Source: Elusimicrobiota bacterium
GTDB taxonomy: Bacteria; Elusimicrobiota; Elusimicrobia; UBA1565; UBA9628
DNA length: 49,973 nucleotides
NCBI GenBank assembly: GCA_028868375.1
Contig: JAGWUP010000016.1
Location: 1-49,973 of the forward strand
Direction: 5' to 3'
Every line of letters begins with the position of its first letter. Within the stretch, counting starts at the first letter, position 1. Below are positions 16,153-24,762 of the stretch, piece by piece. A model generated the notes under the pieces. That model saw only the letters and a program-made list of their open reading frames with translations, ran no database searches and was not told the DNA's origin. A program made the position numbers and the translations under genes.

Positions 16153-17168
16153 CGGACCTCCGCCTTCAGCCGCGGGGAGTACTGCTTGCGGTAATAGGCC
16201 TGGTAGCCGCCGCCCTTCTTAAGCGGCCTCCACCATTGCTGGCGCGCTCGATACCAAGAGACGGTTTTCTCCAACGCCTCCGAAAAAGCGTAGGCATGCC
16301 TGAAGCCCAAGGCGCGCAGCTTGGAGCAGTCGAGGGCGTAGCGGCGGTCATGCCCCGGACGGTCCGCCACCCGGCGCACCAGGTCCTTGGGAATTCCCAT
16401 GAGCCCGCGCACCCGCTCGACCAACTCCAGGTTGTCGCAGCCGTGCGAGCCGCCGACGTTGTAGATTTCCCCGGGCTTGCCCTTCTCCAGGACCAGCTCC
16501 AGGGCGCGGGCATGATCGACGACGTAGAGCCAGTCTCGCACCTGCAGGCCGTCGCCGTAGAGGGGAAAGGGCAGGCCGTCGAGCCAGTTGGTGATCATCA
16601 GGGGCAGGGCCTTCTCCGGGTACTGGTACGGCCCGAAATTGTTGGAGGCGCGGGTGACGATCACCGGGGCGCCGTGGGTCACGGCGTAGGAGCGCGCCAC
16701 CAGGTCGCTGGCGGCCTTGGAGGCGGCGTAGGGGCTGTTCGGCTTGAGCCGATCCTCCTCCCGGCTGCGGCCCCGCGGCACGCTGCCGTAGACCTCGTCG
16801 GTGCTGACGTGGACGAAGCGGGACACGCGCTGGCGCAGCGCCGCGTCCAGCAGGACCTGAGTGCCGATCACGTTGGTCCTCAAGAAGACGGAGGCGTCGA
16901 GAATCGAGCGGTCGACGTGCGTCTCGGCGGCGCAGTGCACGACGGCGTCGCAGCCGGCCATGGCCCTCTCCACCGTTCTCGGATCGGCGATGTCGCCGCG
17001 GATCCAGCGGTAGCGGGGATCGCCGGCCAGGTCCGCGAGATTGGCCGGATTGCCGGCGTAGGTGCGCGCGTCGAGATTGACCACGCGCAGGCCTCGGCGC
17101 TTGGAGAGCATGTGGCGGATGAAGTTGGAGCCGATGAAGCCCAGCCCGCCGGTGACCAAAAGCCGCAT
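16149..17168 (-). CDS. rfbB: dTDP-glucose 4,6-dehydratase family (RmlB-like)
   Basis: This 339-aa short-chain dehydrogenase begins MRLLVTGGLGFIGSNFIRHM with the NAD-binding GxxGxxG. It has the active-site STDEVYG triad segment and the catalytic Tyr/Lys in SPYAASKAASD. RmlB-type enzymes convert dTDP-glucose to the 4-keto-6-deoxy sugar for rhamnose and other deoxysugars. The ATG overlaps the stop of the upstream epimerase gene (TGATG), so they form an operon with tdk. No rmlA, rmlC or rmlD is nearby, so a different NDP-sugar substrate is possible. Confidence 0.88.
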   Translation of the reverse strand: MRLLVTGGLGFIGSNFIRHMLSKRRGLRVVNLDARTYAGNPANLADLAGDPRYRWIRGDIADPRTVERAMAGCDAVVHCAAETHVDRSILDASVFLRTNVIGTQVLLDAALRQRVSRFVHVSTDEVYGSVPRGRSREEDRLKPNSPYAASKAASDLVARSYAVTHGAPVIVTRASNNFGPYQYPEKALPLMITNWLDGLPFPLYGDGLQVRDWLYVVDHARALELVLEKGKPGEIYNVGGSHGCDNLELVERVRGLMGIPKDLVRRVADRPGHDRRYALDCSKLRALGFRHAYAFSEALEKTVSWYRARQQWWRPLKKGGGYQAYYRKQYSPRLKAEVR

Positions 17169-18151
17169 CAGCGCGCCGTGGCGAGGGATCTTCCGTGCTT
17201 TCGCTTGAAATAGCCGTTCACGAAATAATCCCAGGTATCCCTCAGGCCGTTCTCGAAATTCATCACCGGCTTGTAGCCCAGCAGCCGGCGCGCCTTCGAG
17301 ATGTCGGCGTAGGTCTTGCGCACGTCCCCCTGCCGCTTGGGCTGATGGCGCCGCTCGATCTTGTGGCCCACGATGCCCTCGATGACGGCGATCAAGTCGA
17401 GCAGGGAGTAGGTCCGGCCGTTGGCGATGTTGAAGGTCTCGCCCACGCCCTTGGCGGACTGGGCCGCCAGGAGGTTGGCCTGGACGACGTTGGCGATATG
17501 CGTGAAGTCGCGCTGCTGCCTGCCGTCCCAATGCACCTCCAGCGGCAGGCCGAGATACGCCTGCTCCATGAACTTGGGGATCACGGCCGAGTAGAGGGAC
17601 TCCGGGTCCTGGCGCGGGCCGAAGACGTTGAAATAGCGCAGGCTGACGGTCTCAAGGCCGTAGGCCTTGGTGAACATGATGGCGTACTGCTCTCCGGCCA
17701 GCTTCTGGCAGGCGTAGGGCGAGACCGGCTCGGGCTTGAACTCCTCTTTCTGCGGAAAGCGCTTGCAGTCGCCGTAAGCCGAGCTGGAGGAGGCGTAGAC
17801 GAAGCGCTTGACCCGCGCCTCCTTGGAGGCCAGCAGCATGTTCAGGGTCCCGGTGCTGTTGCTGTCGTGCGACGCCATGGGATTGTCGACGGACTTCGGC
17901 ACCGAGCGGATGGCGGCCTGGTGGATCACGTAGGAAGCGCCCTTGACCGCGCGCCGGCAATCCGCCGGAAAGCGTATGTCGCCGCGCAGAAACTCCACGG
18001 CGCCGCGGAAAGAAGCCATGTGCTCGAGCTTGCCCGTCGAGAGATTGTCGAGGACGCGCACGCGCCGGCCGCGCCGGACCAATTCCGCGGCGATGTTGGA
18101 GCCGATGAAGCCGGCGCCTCCGGTCACCAGCCAAAGTGGCTTGTCGCTCAT
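17168..18151 (-). CDS. NAD-dependent UDP-sugar 4-epimerase (GalE/WbpP-like)
   Basis: The 327-aa protein starts MSDKPLWLVTGGAGFIGSNI (Rossmann motif). It shows VYASSSSAYGD and the catalytic SPYACQKLAGE (YxxxK), with the family substrate region RYFNVFGPRQDPESLYSAVIPKF. The match is closest to UDP-N-acetylglucosamine or UDP-glucose 4-epimerases. The product would feed surface polysaccharide or LPS sugars. A TAGACT box ends exactly 6 nt before the ATG, predicting a leaderless mRNA. The gene leads the cluster epimerase-dehydratase-tdk-cyclophilin. Confidence 0.88.
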   Translation of the reverse strand: MSDKPLWLVTGGAGFIGSNIAAELVRRGRRVRVLDNLSTGKLEHMASFRGAVEFLRGDIRFPADCRRAVKGASYVIHQAAIRSVPKSVDNPMASHDSNSTGTLNMLLASKEARVKRFVYASSSSAYGDCKRFPQKEEFKPEPVSPYACQKLAGEQYAIMFTKAYGLETVSLRYFNVFGPRQDPESLYSAVIPKFMEQAYLGLPLEVHWDGRQQRDFTHIANVVQANLLAAQSAKGVGETFNIANGRTYSLLDLIAVIEGIVGHKIERRHQPKRQGDVRKTYADISKARRLLGYKPVMNFENGLRDTWDYFVNGYFKRKHGRSLATAR

Positions 18152-18157
18152 GGCCCG

Positions 18158-18163
18158 AGTCTA
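18158..18163 (-). promoter_or_regulatory. -10 box of the epimerase operon, predicted leaderless
   Basis: TAGACT on the minus strand ends 6 nt before ATG 18151. The same hexamer at the same spacing precedes prmC. No -35 at 17 bp is evident here. Confidence 0.45.
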
Positions 18164-18185
18164 CCATTTTGACGCTGTCCAACGT

Positions 18186-20273
18186 CTAAGGCCGGTCGTA
18201 ATCGCCCGTGGCGCGCTCCGGAAACCACTCCGCCTCCCAATCGCGCCGCGGGGCGGCCCGCCGGCCGTGTCCGAAGCGCAGGTTGACGCGCAGCTGCGCC
18301 TCGCGGACGTTGCCGGGGCGAAAGCGCACCAAGAGGCGCGTGAAGAAATCGTGCCAGACCTTCGTCAGAATCAGCTCCTTCTCGAAAAGGCGGCTGCGGT
18401 CGGCCGCCAAGCCCAGCGGCCCTCCGGGGGCGAAGAACTCGGAGCGCAGCGTGGCGGCGATCCGCCAGGTCCCGGAGCCGTTGGACAGGGCGAAGCTCGT
18501 GTCCAGCCCGTAACGGTCGGAAACGGCGCGGGTATAGCCGAAGGCCGCGGAGACGTAGGAGCGGTCCTCCCGGCCGTAGAGGAGGCTGCCCAGAACCGAG
18601 CGTTGCCCGATCCCGGGCTGGAAATCGTCGCGCAGGCTCCAGTTAACGCTCGGACCCGCCGCGTAGTCGAGTTCGCCCACCACCGGCTGGACGCGGTCGG
18701 AGTAGCCGAAGGAGCGGTCGCGCGCGGTCCTGAAGTCGTAGCCGGAGGAGGCGCGCAGCAGGACGGCCGGGGAAGGCCGGTAGAGGTCGCGCAAAGACAG
18801 CAGGTTCGTCTCGACGCCGCGGTCGAGGGCGCCGGCGTCGCGGGAGACGGAGTCCGGCTTGAGGCGGACCGCGTAATCGTGCTCGAGATCCCAGTCCCCG
18901 AGGCGGCCGGACCAGCGCAGGTCTCCCGAGGCGGCGTAGCGCCCCACGAAAGAATCCCGGTAGGTGTCGGTGCTGGCGAAGTCGGCCGCCTGCTGGTAGG
19001 TGTCGAACCACGTCTCGCCGGCGTCGAGCTTCGGGGTGAGGCTCAAGCCCTTCCCCAGGACGAAGACCCGCGTCCCCTCCCAGCCGCCGCCGGCCGAGCG
19101 CTGGAGAAAGGACCTGCCCGCCGTGTAGTTGTTGTCGGCGAAGGCCGTCAGTGTGTTGAGCCAAGGCAGACGGCCGGCCCCCAGGGGAGCCGTCTGGAAG
19201 TCGAAGCGGGGGGCGTCCTCGCTGTCCTTGACGAATTGGGTCTGATTGTCGGAGGCCGTGGCGTGCCGAGAGTAGCTCAGGCGCATCGTGTAGAGCTTTT
19301 GGCGATAGACCAGGGCGCCGTTGTCGATGAGCTCCGGGGTGACGCGCAGCAGGCTGCTGCGGGAGTAGTCGTTGTTGAAGGCGGGATCGGACTGAAGCTG
19401 CAGGCGCCCCTGAACCGAGAAGGAGCTGCGCAGGGTCTGGTAGCCATCCCCGATGAGGGTCCAGCGCCGCTTGCCGGTGGAGGTCTCGCGGATCTGGTAG
19501 CCGTAGAGCACGGAGCGGTTCTCCCCCTTGCGGCGCTCCAGCTCGCTGCCCAGCCCCAGGCCCTGCGACTTGTAGTAGTCGAGGTAGAGCTTGTCGTAGG
19601 TCCAGCGATCGAGGCGACGGATCATCGTGCCCTTCGCCAAGGCACCGTTGCGCCGGTCGTAGCCGAGCTGGAAGCGCAGCGGCAGGAGATGATCCAGGTT
19701 GAGGGGCTCGTAGAGGATCGGCAGATAGAGCAGCGGCACGGGTCCCAGGAAGAAGACCGTGTTGAGCGCCAAGAGATAGCGCCGCGGCTTGATCGTCACG
19801 CGGCTGGCGTGGAAATGGTAATGTGGGGGGACGTAGTCGCAGCTCGTGAAATTCGCGGATAGATAATCGAGCCTGCGGCTTGCGCTCAAGCGGGCCCGCC
19901 GCGCGTGGATGCGCCAGTTTCCATGCCCCGCGGAGGCCTGCTCGATGACTCCGGTGCGGTCGTTGAAATTAAACCAGCCGGACTGGCCGGCGACGGCGCT
20001 GGCCCCGTCCTCGACCAGCAGCGTCCCCTGGAAGCGGCCGGAGCGCCGGCTGGTGTCAAGCCAAAGCTCCTGGGCCTTGATCGTCCGCGTGGAATCGACG
20101 ATCCTGACATGGCCTTGGAAATGCAGGGTGGAGCTTGAGGCGTCGTAGTCCAGGTGATCGGCGGAAAAGCCCAGCGTGGTCGCGGTGGAGACGGCGGCGG
20201 GAGCCGGCGGCAAAGGGTAGTCGGAGGCCGCCCATGCCGGGACGGCGGCAAGCAGCCAGGCCAGGATCAACAA
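18186..20273 (-). CDS. lptD: LptD-like LPS-assembly outer membrane protein
   Basis: The protein of about 695 aa has a signal peptide (ILAWLLAAVPAWA). An N-terminal OstA-like jellyroll follows (TTLGFSADHLDYDASSSTLHFQGHVRIVDSTRTIKAQELWLD), then a long beta-barrel region with alternating aromatic strands. The segment NTVFFLGPVPLLYLPILYEPL is typical of LptD. LptD with LptE inserts lipopolysaccharide into the outer membrane. The start is TTG, at 20273 or 20270; the latter overlaps the upstream ROK stop codon as TTGA. The Cys pairs used for disulfides in E. coli are not obvious here. It is the last gene of the murA-folC-ROK-lptD operon. Confidence 0.85.
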   Translation of the reverse strand: MLILAWLLAAVPAWAASDYPLPPAPAAVSTATTLGFSADHLDYDASSSTLHFQGHVRIVDSTRTIKAQELWLDTSRRSGRFQGTLLVEDGASAVAGQSGWFNFNDRTGVIEQASAGHGNWRIHARRARLSASRRLDYLSANFTSCDYVPPHYHFHASRVTIKPRRYLLALNTVFFLGPVPLLYLPILYEPLNLDHLLPLRFQLGYDRRNGALAKGTMIRRLDRWTYDKLYLDYYKSQGLGLGSELERRKGENRSVLYGYQIRETSTGKRRWTLIGDGYQTLRSSFSVQGRLQLQSDPAFNNDYSRSSLLRVTPELIDNGALVYRQKLYTMRLSYSRHATASDNQTQFVKDSEDAPRFDFQTAPLGAGRLPWLNTLTAFADNNYTAGRSFLQRSAGGGWEGTRVFVLGKGLSLTPKLDAGETWFDTYQQAADFASTDTYRDSFVGRYAASGDLRWSGRLGDWDLEHDYAVRLKPDSVSRDAGALDRGVETNLLSLRDLYRPSPAVLLRASSGYDFRTARDRSFGYSDRVQPVVGELDYAAGPSVNWSLRDDFQPGIGQRSVLGSLLYGREDRSYVSAAFGYTRAVSDRYGLDTSFALSNGSGTWRIAATLRSEFFAPGGPLGLAADRSRLFEKELILTKVWHDFFTRLLVRFRPGNVREAQLRVNLRFGHGRRAAPRRDWEAEWFPERATGDYDRP

Positions 20274-21235
20274 CGGTCCGCCCGGGCCTCGGGCTCCAGC
20301 GCCAGGAGCGCCGCGCCGACGCAGCCCGCGTCGGCGTTGTCGGCCAAGGCCAAGCGGGCGCGGGAGAAAGGCATGCGGAAGGGTTGGCGGGCGAAATGCC
20401 GGCGGATCGGCTCGAGGATCCAGCGGCCGGCGCGGGAGACCCCTCCCAGGATCAGCACCACGTCCGGATTGACGATGAGGACGAAGTTCTCAAGGCCGAT
20501 GGCCAGCATCTGGCCGGTCTTGATCCATGTCTGGCGAGCCACCGGGTCGCCCGCCTCGGCGGCCAGGGTCAGGTGGACCGGCTCCAAGGCGTCGAGCTCG
20601 CCGCAGATCGAGAGCAGGCGCTTGGCCTGCCCCGGCTTGGCCAGGGCCAGCCGCCGCGCCAAGCGCAGGATGCCGTAGCCGCCGGCGTAGGCCTCAAGGC
20701 AGCCGCGGTCGCCGCAGTGGCATAACTCGCCGCCGGGCTGGACCTTGGTGTGGCCGAGCTCTCCCGCCGAGCCGGTCGCCCCCCGGTGCAGGCGGCCGTC
20801 GATCACCAGGCCGCCGCCAAGCCCGGTGCCCAGGGTGGCGCCCACGACGTGCCGCGGCTTGCGCTTGAGCTGCGCGACATAGGCGCCGAAGACCGCGGCG
20901 TTGGCGTCGTTTTCCACGGCGACGGGCAGCCGCAGCCGCCGGCCCAAGGCGCGCTTGAAATCGAAGCCCGCCCAGCCGGGCAGATTCGGGGACAGGCGCA
21001 CGCTCCCCTTGCGCGAGTCCACGTCTCCCGCGATGCCCAGGCCCAGGCCGACGGGCCTGACGCCTTGGCTGGTCCAGGCCTTGATGACGGAGCAGACCCG
21101 CTCGACGAAGGCCGCGGGGCCCTGCTGCGCCTGCGAGTCGAGGCGCCGCTCAAGGCGCAGCCGCCCGGAGCGCTCCACTACTCCGATCTTCGTGTAGGTC
21201 CCCCCCACGTCGACGCCGATGCAGAGTTCAGGCAC
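20267..21235 (-). CDS. ROK family sugar kinase (glucokinase-like)
   Basis: The 322-aa protein has the ATP-binding GVDVGGTYTKIGVV, the substrate Asp in ENDANAAVFGAY, and the ROK zinc motif GELGHTKVQPGG followed by CHCGDRGCLEAY. It should phosphorylate a hexose, most often glucose or N-acetyl sugars, with ATP. The start is GTG at 21235, overlapping the folC stop codon by 8 nt. In turn its stop overlaps the TTG of lptD, so it is translated as part of the murA-folC operon. The envelope context leaves an amino-sugar kinase role open. Confidence 0.9.
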   Translation of the reverse strand: MPELCIGVDVGGTYTKIGVVERSGRLRLERRLDSQAQQGPAAFVERVCSVIKAWTSQGVRPVGLGLGIAGDVDSRKGSVRLSPNLPGWAGFDFKRALGRRLRLPVAVENDANAAVFGAYVAQLKRKPRHVVGATLGTGLGGGLVIDGRLHRGATGSAGELGHTKVQPGGELCHCGDRGCLEAYAGGYGILRLARRLALAKPGQAKRLLSICGELDALEPVHLTLAAEAGDPVARQTWIKTGQMLAIGLENFVLIVNPDVVLILGGVSRAGRWILEPIRRHFARQPFRMPFSRARLALADNADAGCVGAALLALEPEARADRC

Positions 21236-22526
21236 GAGGCCTCCCCGGCGCCTTGTCGTTACGGGATAAGCTCTTAAGGGCGCTCGCCGCCAGATAAAAG
21301 GAGCCGCAGACCACGGCCGTCGGCAGATCCCGCCGGCGGCGCCAGCCGCGCAGGGCGCGGGCCGCGTCGGGCTCCACGCTCACGCGCGCGCGGGGAGCCG
21401 CCTTGCGCAGCAGGCGGGCGAGCTTTTCCGCGGGCAGGGCCCGCGGGCTCGGGGGCGTTACCGCCACGGCCTCCCGGAGCAGCGGCGCGATCGGCTTGAG
21501 CAGGCCGCGCGCGTCCTTGTCGCGCAGCATGCCGACGATCCAGAGGGCGCGCCGTCGGCTCCAGGGCGAGCGGCGCCAGGTGCGCGCCAGATGGCGCATC
21601 GCCTCGGGATTGTGGGCGCCGTCCAGAATCGCCGTCTTGGCGCCGAAGCGCACGACCTGGAAGCGGGCCGGCCACTGCGCCCGCTCGAAGCCGCGCCGCA
21701 CCCGCTCGTCGCCGACCGGCAATCGGCGCGAGGCGGCCTTGAGGGCGCGGTAGGCCAGCGCGGCGTTGAGCCCCTGACAGCCGCCCAGCAGCCTCAGCCG
21801 GAGTTCCCCGAACGGAGCTCTAAGAGTCTGCCGGCCGCCGGCCCAGTCAGCCTTAAGGCACGGCCAGGGCCGGCGCACGAGGCTCAACGGCGCTCCGGCG
21901 GCGGCCGCCGCGGCACGCATGACCCGCAGCGCCCGCGGACGCAGCGGCGCGCAGACCAGGGGCGAGGAGGCCTTGACGATCCCCGCCTTCTCCCGCGCGA
22001 TCGCCTCGATGGTGTCGCCCAGGTAGGCCATATGGTCGTAGTCGATGCTGGAGATGACGCAGGCCAGAGGCCGCTCGACCACGTTGGTGGCGTCCAGGCG
22101 GCCGCCGAGCCCGGTCTCAAGGACAGCGACGTCGCAGGCCTGGCCGCGGAAATGCAGGAAGGCCGCCGCCGTCAGCAATTCGAAATAGGTCAGCCCGGCG
22201 CCCGGCCTCTCGGCCGACAGCGCGCGCTCCAAGGCCCGCGCGAAGGCGGCCTCTGCGATCATGCGGCCGTCGACCTGGATGCGCTCCCTGGGGCTCAACA
22301 AATGCGGCGAGGTGTAGAGGCCGGTCTTGTAGCCGGCCTCCCGCAGCGCGGACGCCAGCAGGGCGCAGGTCGAGCCCTTGCCGTTGGTGCCGGCCACATG
22401 GAAGACCGGCAGTCCGCGCTGCGGACTCCCCAGCCGGGCCAGATGGGCGCGCAGGCGCTCCAAGCCCAGCTCGACGTGGGTCTCCCGGCGCGCGGCCAAG
22501 AGCGCCAGCGCCCGCCGGTAGGTCAT
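21228..22526 (-). CDS. folC: Folylpolyglutamate synthase / dihydrofolate synthase
   Basis: The 432-aa Mur-ligase-fold enzyme adds glutamate to dihydropteroate and folates. It has the P-loop FHVAGTNGKGSTCALLA, the TSPHLLSPRERIQVDG stretch, LETGLGGRLDATN and the C-terminal AILDGAHNPEAM. The ATG at 22526 overlaps the murA stop codon (ATGA), which fixes the start. A longer open frame upstream lies inside murA and is spurious. The final residues (SRNDKAPGRPRA) extend a little past the usual end. Confidence 0.95.
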   Translation of the reverse strand: MTYRRALALLAARRETHVELGLERLRAHLARLGSPQRGLPVFHVAGTNGKGSTCALLASALREAGYKTGLYTSPHLLSPRERIQVDGRMIAEAAFARALERALSAERPGAGLTYFELLTAAAFLHFRGQACDVAVLETGLGGRLDATNVVERPLACVISSIDYDHMAYLGDTIEAIAREKAGIVKASSPLVCAPLRPRALRVMRAAAAAAGAPLSLVRRPWPCLKADWAGGRQTLRAPFGELRLRLLGGCQGLNAALAYRALKAASRRLPVGDERVRRGFERAQWPARFQVVRFGAKTAILDGAHNPEAMRHLARTWRRSPWSRRRALWIVGMLRDKDARGLLKPIAPLLREAVAVTPPSPRALPAEKLARLLRKAAPRARVSVEPDAARALRGWRRRRDLPTAVVCGSFYLAASALKSLSRNDKAPGRPRA

Positions 22527-23782
22527 CGCTTCACGCGCCGCACGCGGCCGCCGACTTCGCAAAGCTTGCGCTCCAGCCGCTCGTAGCCGCGGTCGATGTG
22601 ATAGACCCGCTGCACCGTCGTGCGACCCTTGGCCGCCAGGGCGGCGATCACCAGCGCCGCGCCCGCGCGCAGGTCGCAGGCCATCACCGGCGCCCCGGTC
22701 AGGCGCGCGACCCCCGCGATCGCCGCCTCCGCGCCGCTCACGCCTATGGAGGCGCCCATGCGCCCCAGCTCGGCGGCGTGCATGAAGCGGTTCTCGAACA
22801 CGGCCTCGGAGACGATGCTCGCCCCCGAGGCCAGCGCCATCAGCGCCATCCACGGCGCCTGCAGGTCGGTCGGAAAGCCCGGGTAGGGCGCCGTCGCAAT
22901 CGAGACCGGCCTGGGCCGGCCGCGCATCTCGATCTCAAGGCCGTCGCCGCGCGCAGAGACCGCGGCTCCCGCGCGCTTGAGGGCCGCGATCACCGCGGCC
23001 AGGTCCGCGCCCCTTGCGCCGCGCAATCGCAGCCGCCCCCCCGCCGCCGCGCAGGCGATCAGGAAGGTGCCGGCCTCGATGCGGTCCGCCATCACGCGGT
23101 GGCGCGCGCCGCGCAGCCGGCGCTGCCCCTCCACGACGACCCGCGAGCCGCCGGCGCCGCCGACCTTGGCCCCGAGCTTGACGAGGAAGGCCGCCAGGTC
23201 CGCGATCTCCGGCTCCCGCGCCGCGTTGTCGATGATCGTGCGCGCGGGAGTGGCCGCGGCCGCCAGCATCACGTGCTCCGTGGCCCCGACGCTGGGAAAC
23301 CGCAGCCGGACGCGCCCGCCCGCAAGCTGCGGCGCCGCGCTCAGGATCACGTCGCCGTGGTCGGCGATCTCCCGGGCGCCGAGCTCTCGAAAGGCCTTGA
23401 GATGAATGTCGATCGGCCGCAGCCCGATCGCGCAGCCGCCGGGAATCGGCACGCGCACCAGCCCGAAGCGCGCCAACAGCGGCCCCGCCGCCAGGACGGA
23501 AGCCCGCATCTGCTTGACGATCTCGTAGGGGGCCTGGGTCTTAAGCGAGCCGGCCGAGGACACCAGCACCGAGCCGCCCCGGACGGCCACCGTCTTGCCC
23601 AGGCTCTCCAAGAGCCGGATCGTCGTCCGGATGTCGCGCAACCGGGTCGGGACGTTGTCGAGGCGGCAGGGCTCGTCGGTCAGCAGCGTCGCGATCAAGA
23701 TCGGCAGCGCCGCGTTCTTGGAGCCGCCGATCTCGACCTCGCCGCGCAGCGGCCGCCCGCCCTCGATGACGAACTGATCCAT
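22523..23782 (-). CDS. murA: UDP-N-acetylglucosamine 1-carboxyvinyltransferase
   Basis: This 419-aa enzyme performs the first committed step of peptidoglycan synthesis, adding enolpyruvate from PEP to UDP-GlcNAc in the cytosol. The EPSP-synthase-fold motifs GGSKNAALPIL and APYPGFPTDLQAPWMAL are present. The active-site loop PGGCAIGLRPIDIH retains the Cys that fosfomycin alkylates, so sensitivity is expected. A -10-like TAGATT lies 9 nt upstream, suggesting a leader of only about 3 nt. It heads the murA-folC-ROK-lptD operon. The recycling operon at 39015-42510 would bypass it. Confidence 0.97.
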   Translation of the reverse strand: MDQFVIEGGRPLRGEVEIGGSKNAALPILIATLLTDEPCRLDNVPTRLRDIRTTIRLLESLGKTVAVRGGSVLVSSAGSLKTQAPYEIVKQMRASVLAAGPLLARFGLVRVPIPGGCAIGLRPIDIHLKAFRELGAREIADHGDVILSAAPQLAGGRVRLRFPSVGATEHVMLAAAATPARTIIDNAAREPEIADLAAFLVKLGAKVGGAGGSRVVVEGQRRLRGARHRVMADRIEAGTFLIACAAAGGRLRLRGARGADLAAVIAALKRAGAAVSARGDGLEIEMRGRPRPVSIATAPYPGFPTDLQAPWMALMALASGASIVSEAVFENRFMHAAELGRMGASIGVSGAEAAIAGVARLTGAPVMACDLRAGAALVIAALAAKGRTTVQRVYHIDRGYERLERKLCEVGGRVRRVKR

Positions 23783-23808
23783 CCGCAGGCTAATCTATCA
23801 AATTGACG

Positions 23809-24657
23809 TCAGCGCCGGGCGAGGGCGACGCGGTCCAGCCCCTGCAGGTCCTTGCGGACGCGGCGCTCCTCGAAGCCGGCGTCCGCAAGCAGCCCGAGCG
23901 CGGACTGACCCTGCTCCGAGCCGATCTCCAGCGCCAGCCAGCCGCCCGGCTTGAGCACGCCGGGCGCGGCGGCGACGATGGCGCGGATCGCGGCAAGGCC
24001 GTCCTTGCCGCCGTCGAGGGCCAGACGCGGCTCGCAGAGCAGCTCCGGCTCCAGCCTGGCCAGCTCGGCGGTCGGGATGTAGGGAGGATTGGAGATCGCC
24101 AGATCGGCCCAGCCCCGCGGGCCGGAGGCGCCGAAGAGGTCCTCCTGAACGAAGCGGATGCGCCGCGCCACGTGGTGGGCGAGGGCGTTTTGCTCGGCTA
24201 AGCGCAGCGCCGCTTGGGAGACGTCGGTGGCGTAGATCGTGGCCTGCGGCAGCGCGCGGGCCAGAGCGATGGCGATGCAGCCGGTGCCGGTGCCGAGCTC
24301 GAGCAGCGTCAACGGCTCTTCGGCGCGCGGCTTGAGCAGTTCCAGCGCCTCGCAGACCAGGCCCTCCGTCTCCGGCCGCGGAATCAGCGCCGCCGGCGAG
24401 ACCTTGATCTCCAACCCCATGAACGGCTGATTGCCCAGCACGTAGGCCAGCGGGATGCGCCGCGCGCGCTGCTCGACCGAGCCCCAAAAATTGCGCTGCT
24501 GCCTCTCGGAGAGCGGCTGGCGCTCGCGCAGCGCCAGCTCGGAGCGGCCCGCCTGCAGCGCCGAGGCCAGCAGCCACTCCGCGTTGGCGCGCGGCTCCGG
24601 CACATGGCGGCGCTCCAGATACGCCCGGGCCTTCTCCAGCCACTGACCTGCGTCCAT
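23809..24657 (-). CDS. prmC: Release factor glutamine methyltransferase
   Basis: The 282-aa SAM-dependent enzyme methylates the GGQ glutamine of release factors. It has the N-terminal helical domain, the SAM motif LLELGTGTGCIAIALA and the catalytic NPPY (AISNPPYIPTAEL). Its substrate gene prfA lies upstream on the same strand but is separated by an opposite-strand gene at 24763-26646. A near-consensus promoter (TTGACA, 17 bp, TAGACT) ends 6 nt before the ATG, so the gene now has its own leaderless transcript. murA follows after 26 nt. Confidence 0.96.
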   Translation of the reverse strand: MDAGQWLEKARAYLERRHVPEPRANAEWLLASALQAGRSELALRERQPLSERQQRNFWGSVEQRARRIPLAYVLGNQPFMGLEIKVSPAALIPRPETEGLVCEALELLKPRAEEPLTLLELGTGTGCIAIALARALPQATIYATDVSQAALRLAEQNALAHHVARRIRFVQEDLFGASGPRGWADLAISNPPYIPTAELARLEPELLCEPRLALDGGKDGLAAIRAIVAAAPGVLKPGGWLALEIGSEQGQSALGLLADAGFEERRVRKDLQGLDRVALARR

Positions 24658-24663
24658 AAGGCC

Positions 24664-24692
24664 AGTCTAGCCTCGCCGACCCACGCTGTCAA
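24664..24692 (-). promoter_or_regulatory. prmC promoter, predicted leaderless
   Basis: On the minus strand TTGACA (24692-24687), a 17-bp spacer and TAGACT (24669-24664) end 6 nt before ATG 24657. Confidence 0.75.
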
Positions 24693-24699
24693 CGGCCGC

Positions 24700-24731
24700 G
24701 GTCCCAGAGGCATTGCCCGAAGGTCCCAGAG
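24700..24731 (+). repeat. Direct repeat GGTCCCAGAG, 22-bp spacing
   Basis: GGTCCCAGAG occurs at 24700-24709 and 24722-24731, about two helical turns apart. The repeats lie in the 105-bp region between divergent prmC and gene 24763, next to the latter's -35 position. This is a candidate regulator site. Confidence 0.45.
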
Positions 24732-24750
24732 CGGCGGCGGCCGGCGGCGC

Positions 24751-24756
24751 TAGAAT
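24751..24756 (+). promoter_or_regulatory. -10 box of gene 24763, predicted leaderless
   Basis: TAGAAT ends exactly 6 nt before ATG 24763. No Shine-Dalgarno is present. Confidence 0.5.
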
Positions 24757-24762
24757 AGAACG

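Noticed and set aside
16149-17531. Extended start of the RmlB-like gene at 17531
   Set aside because: The extra N-terminus is a shadow of the epimerase gene; the protein begins MRLLVTGGLGFIGS at 17168 with a TGATG overlap.
21228-22853. Extended start of folC at 22853
   Set aside because: The added residues are a murA shadow frame; the ATGA overlap at 22526 is the natural start.
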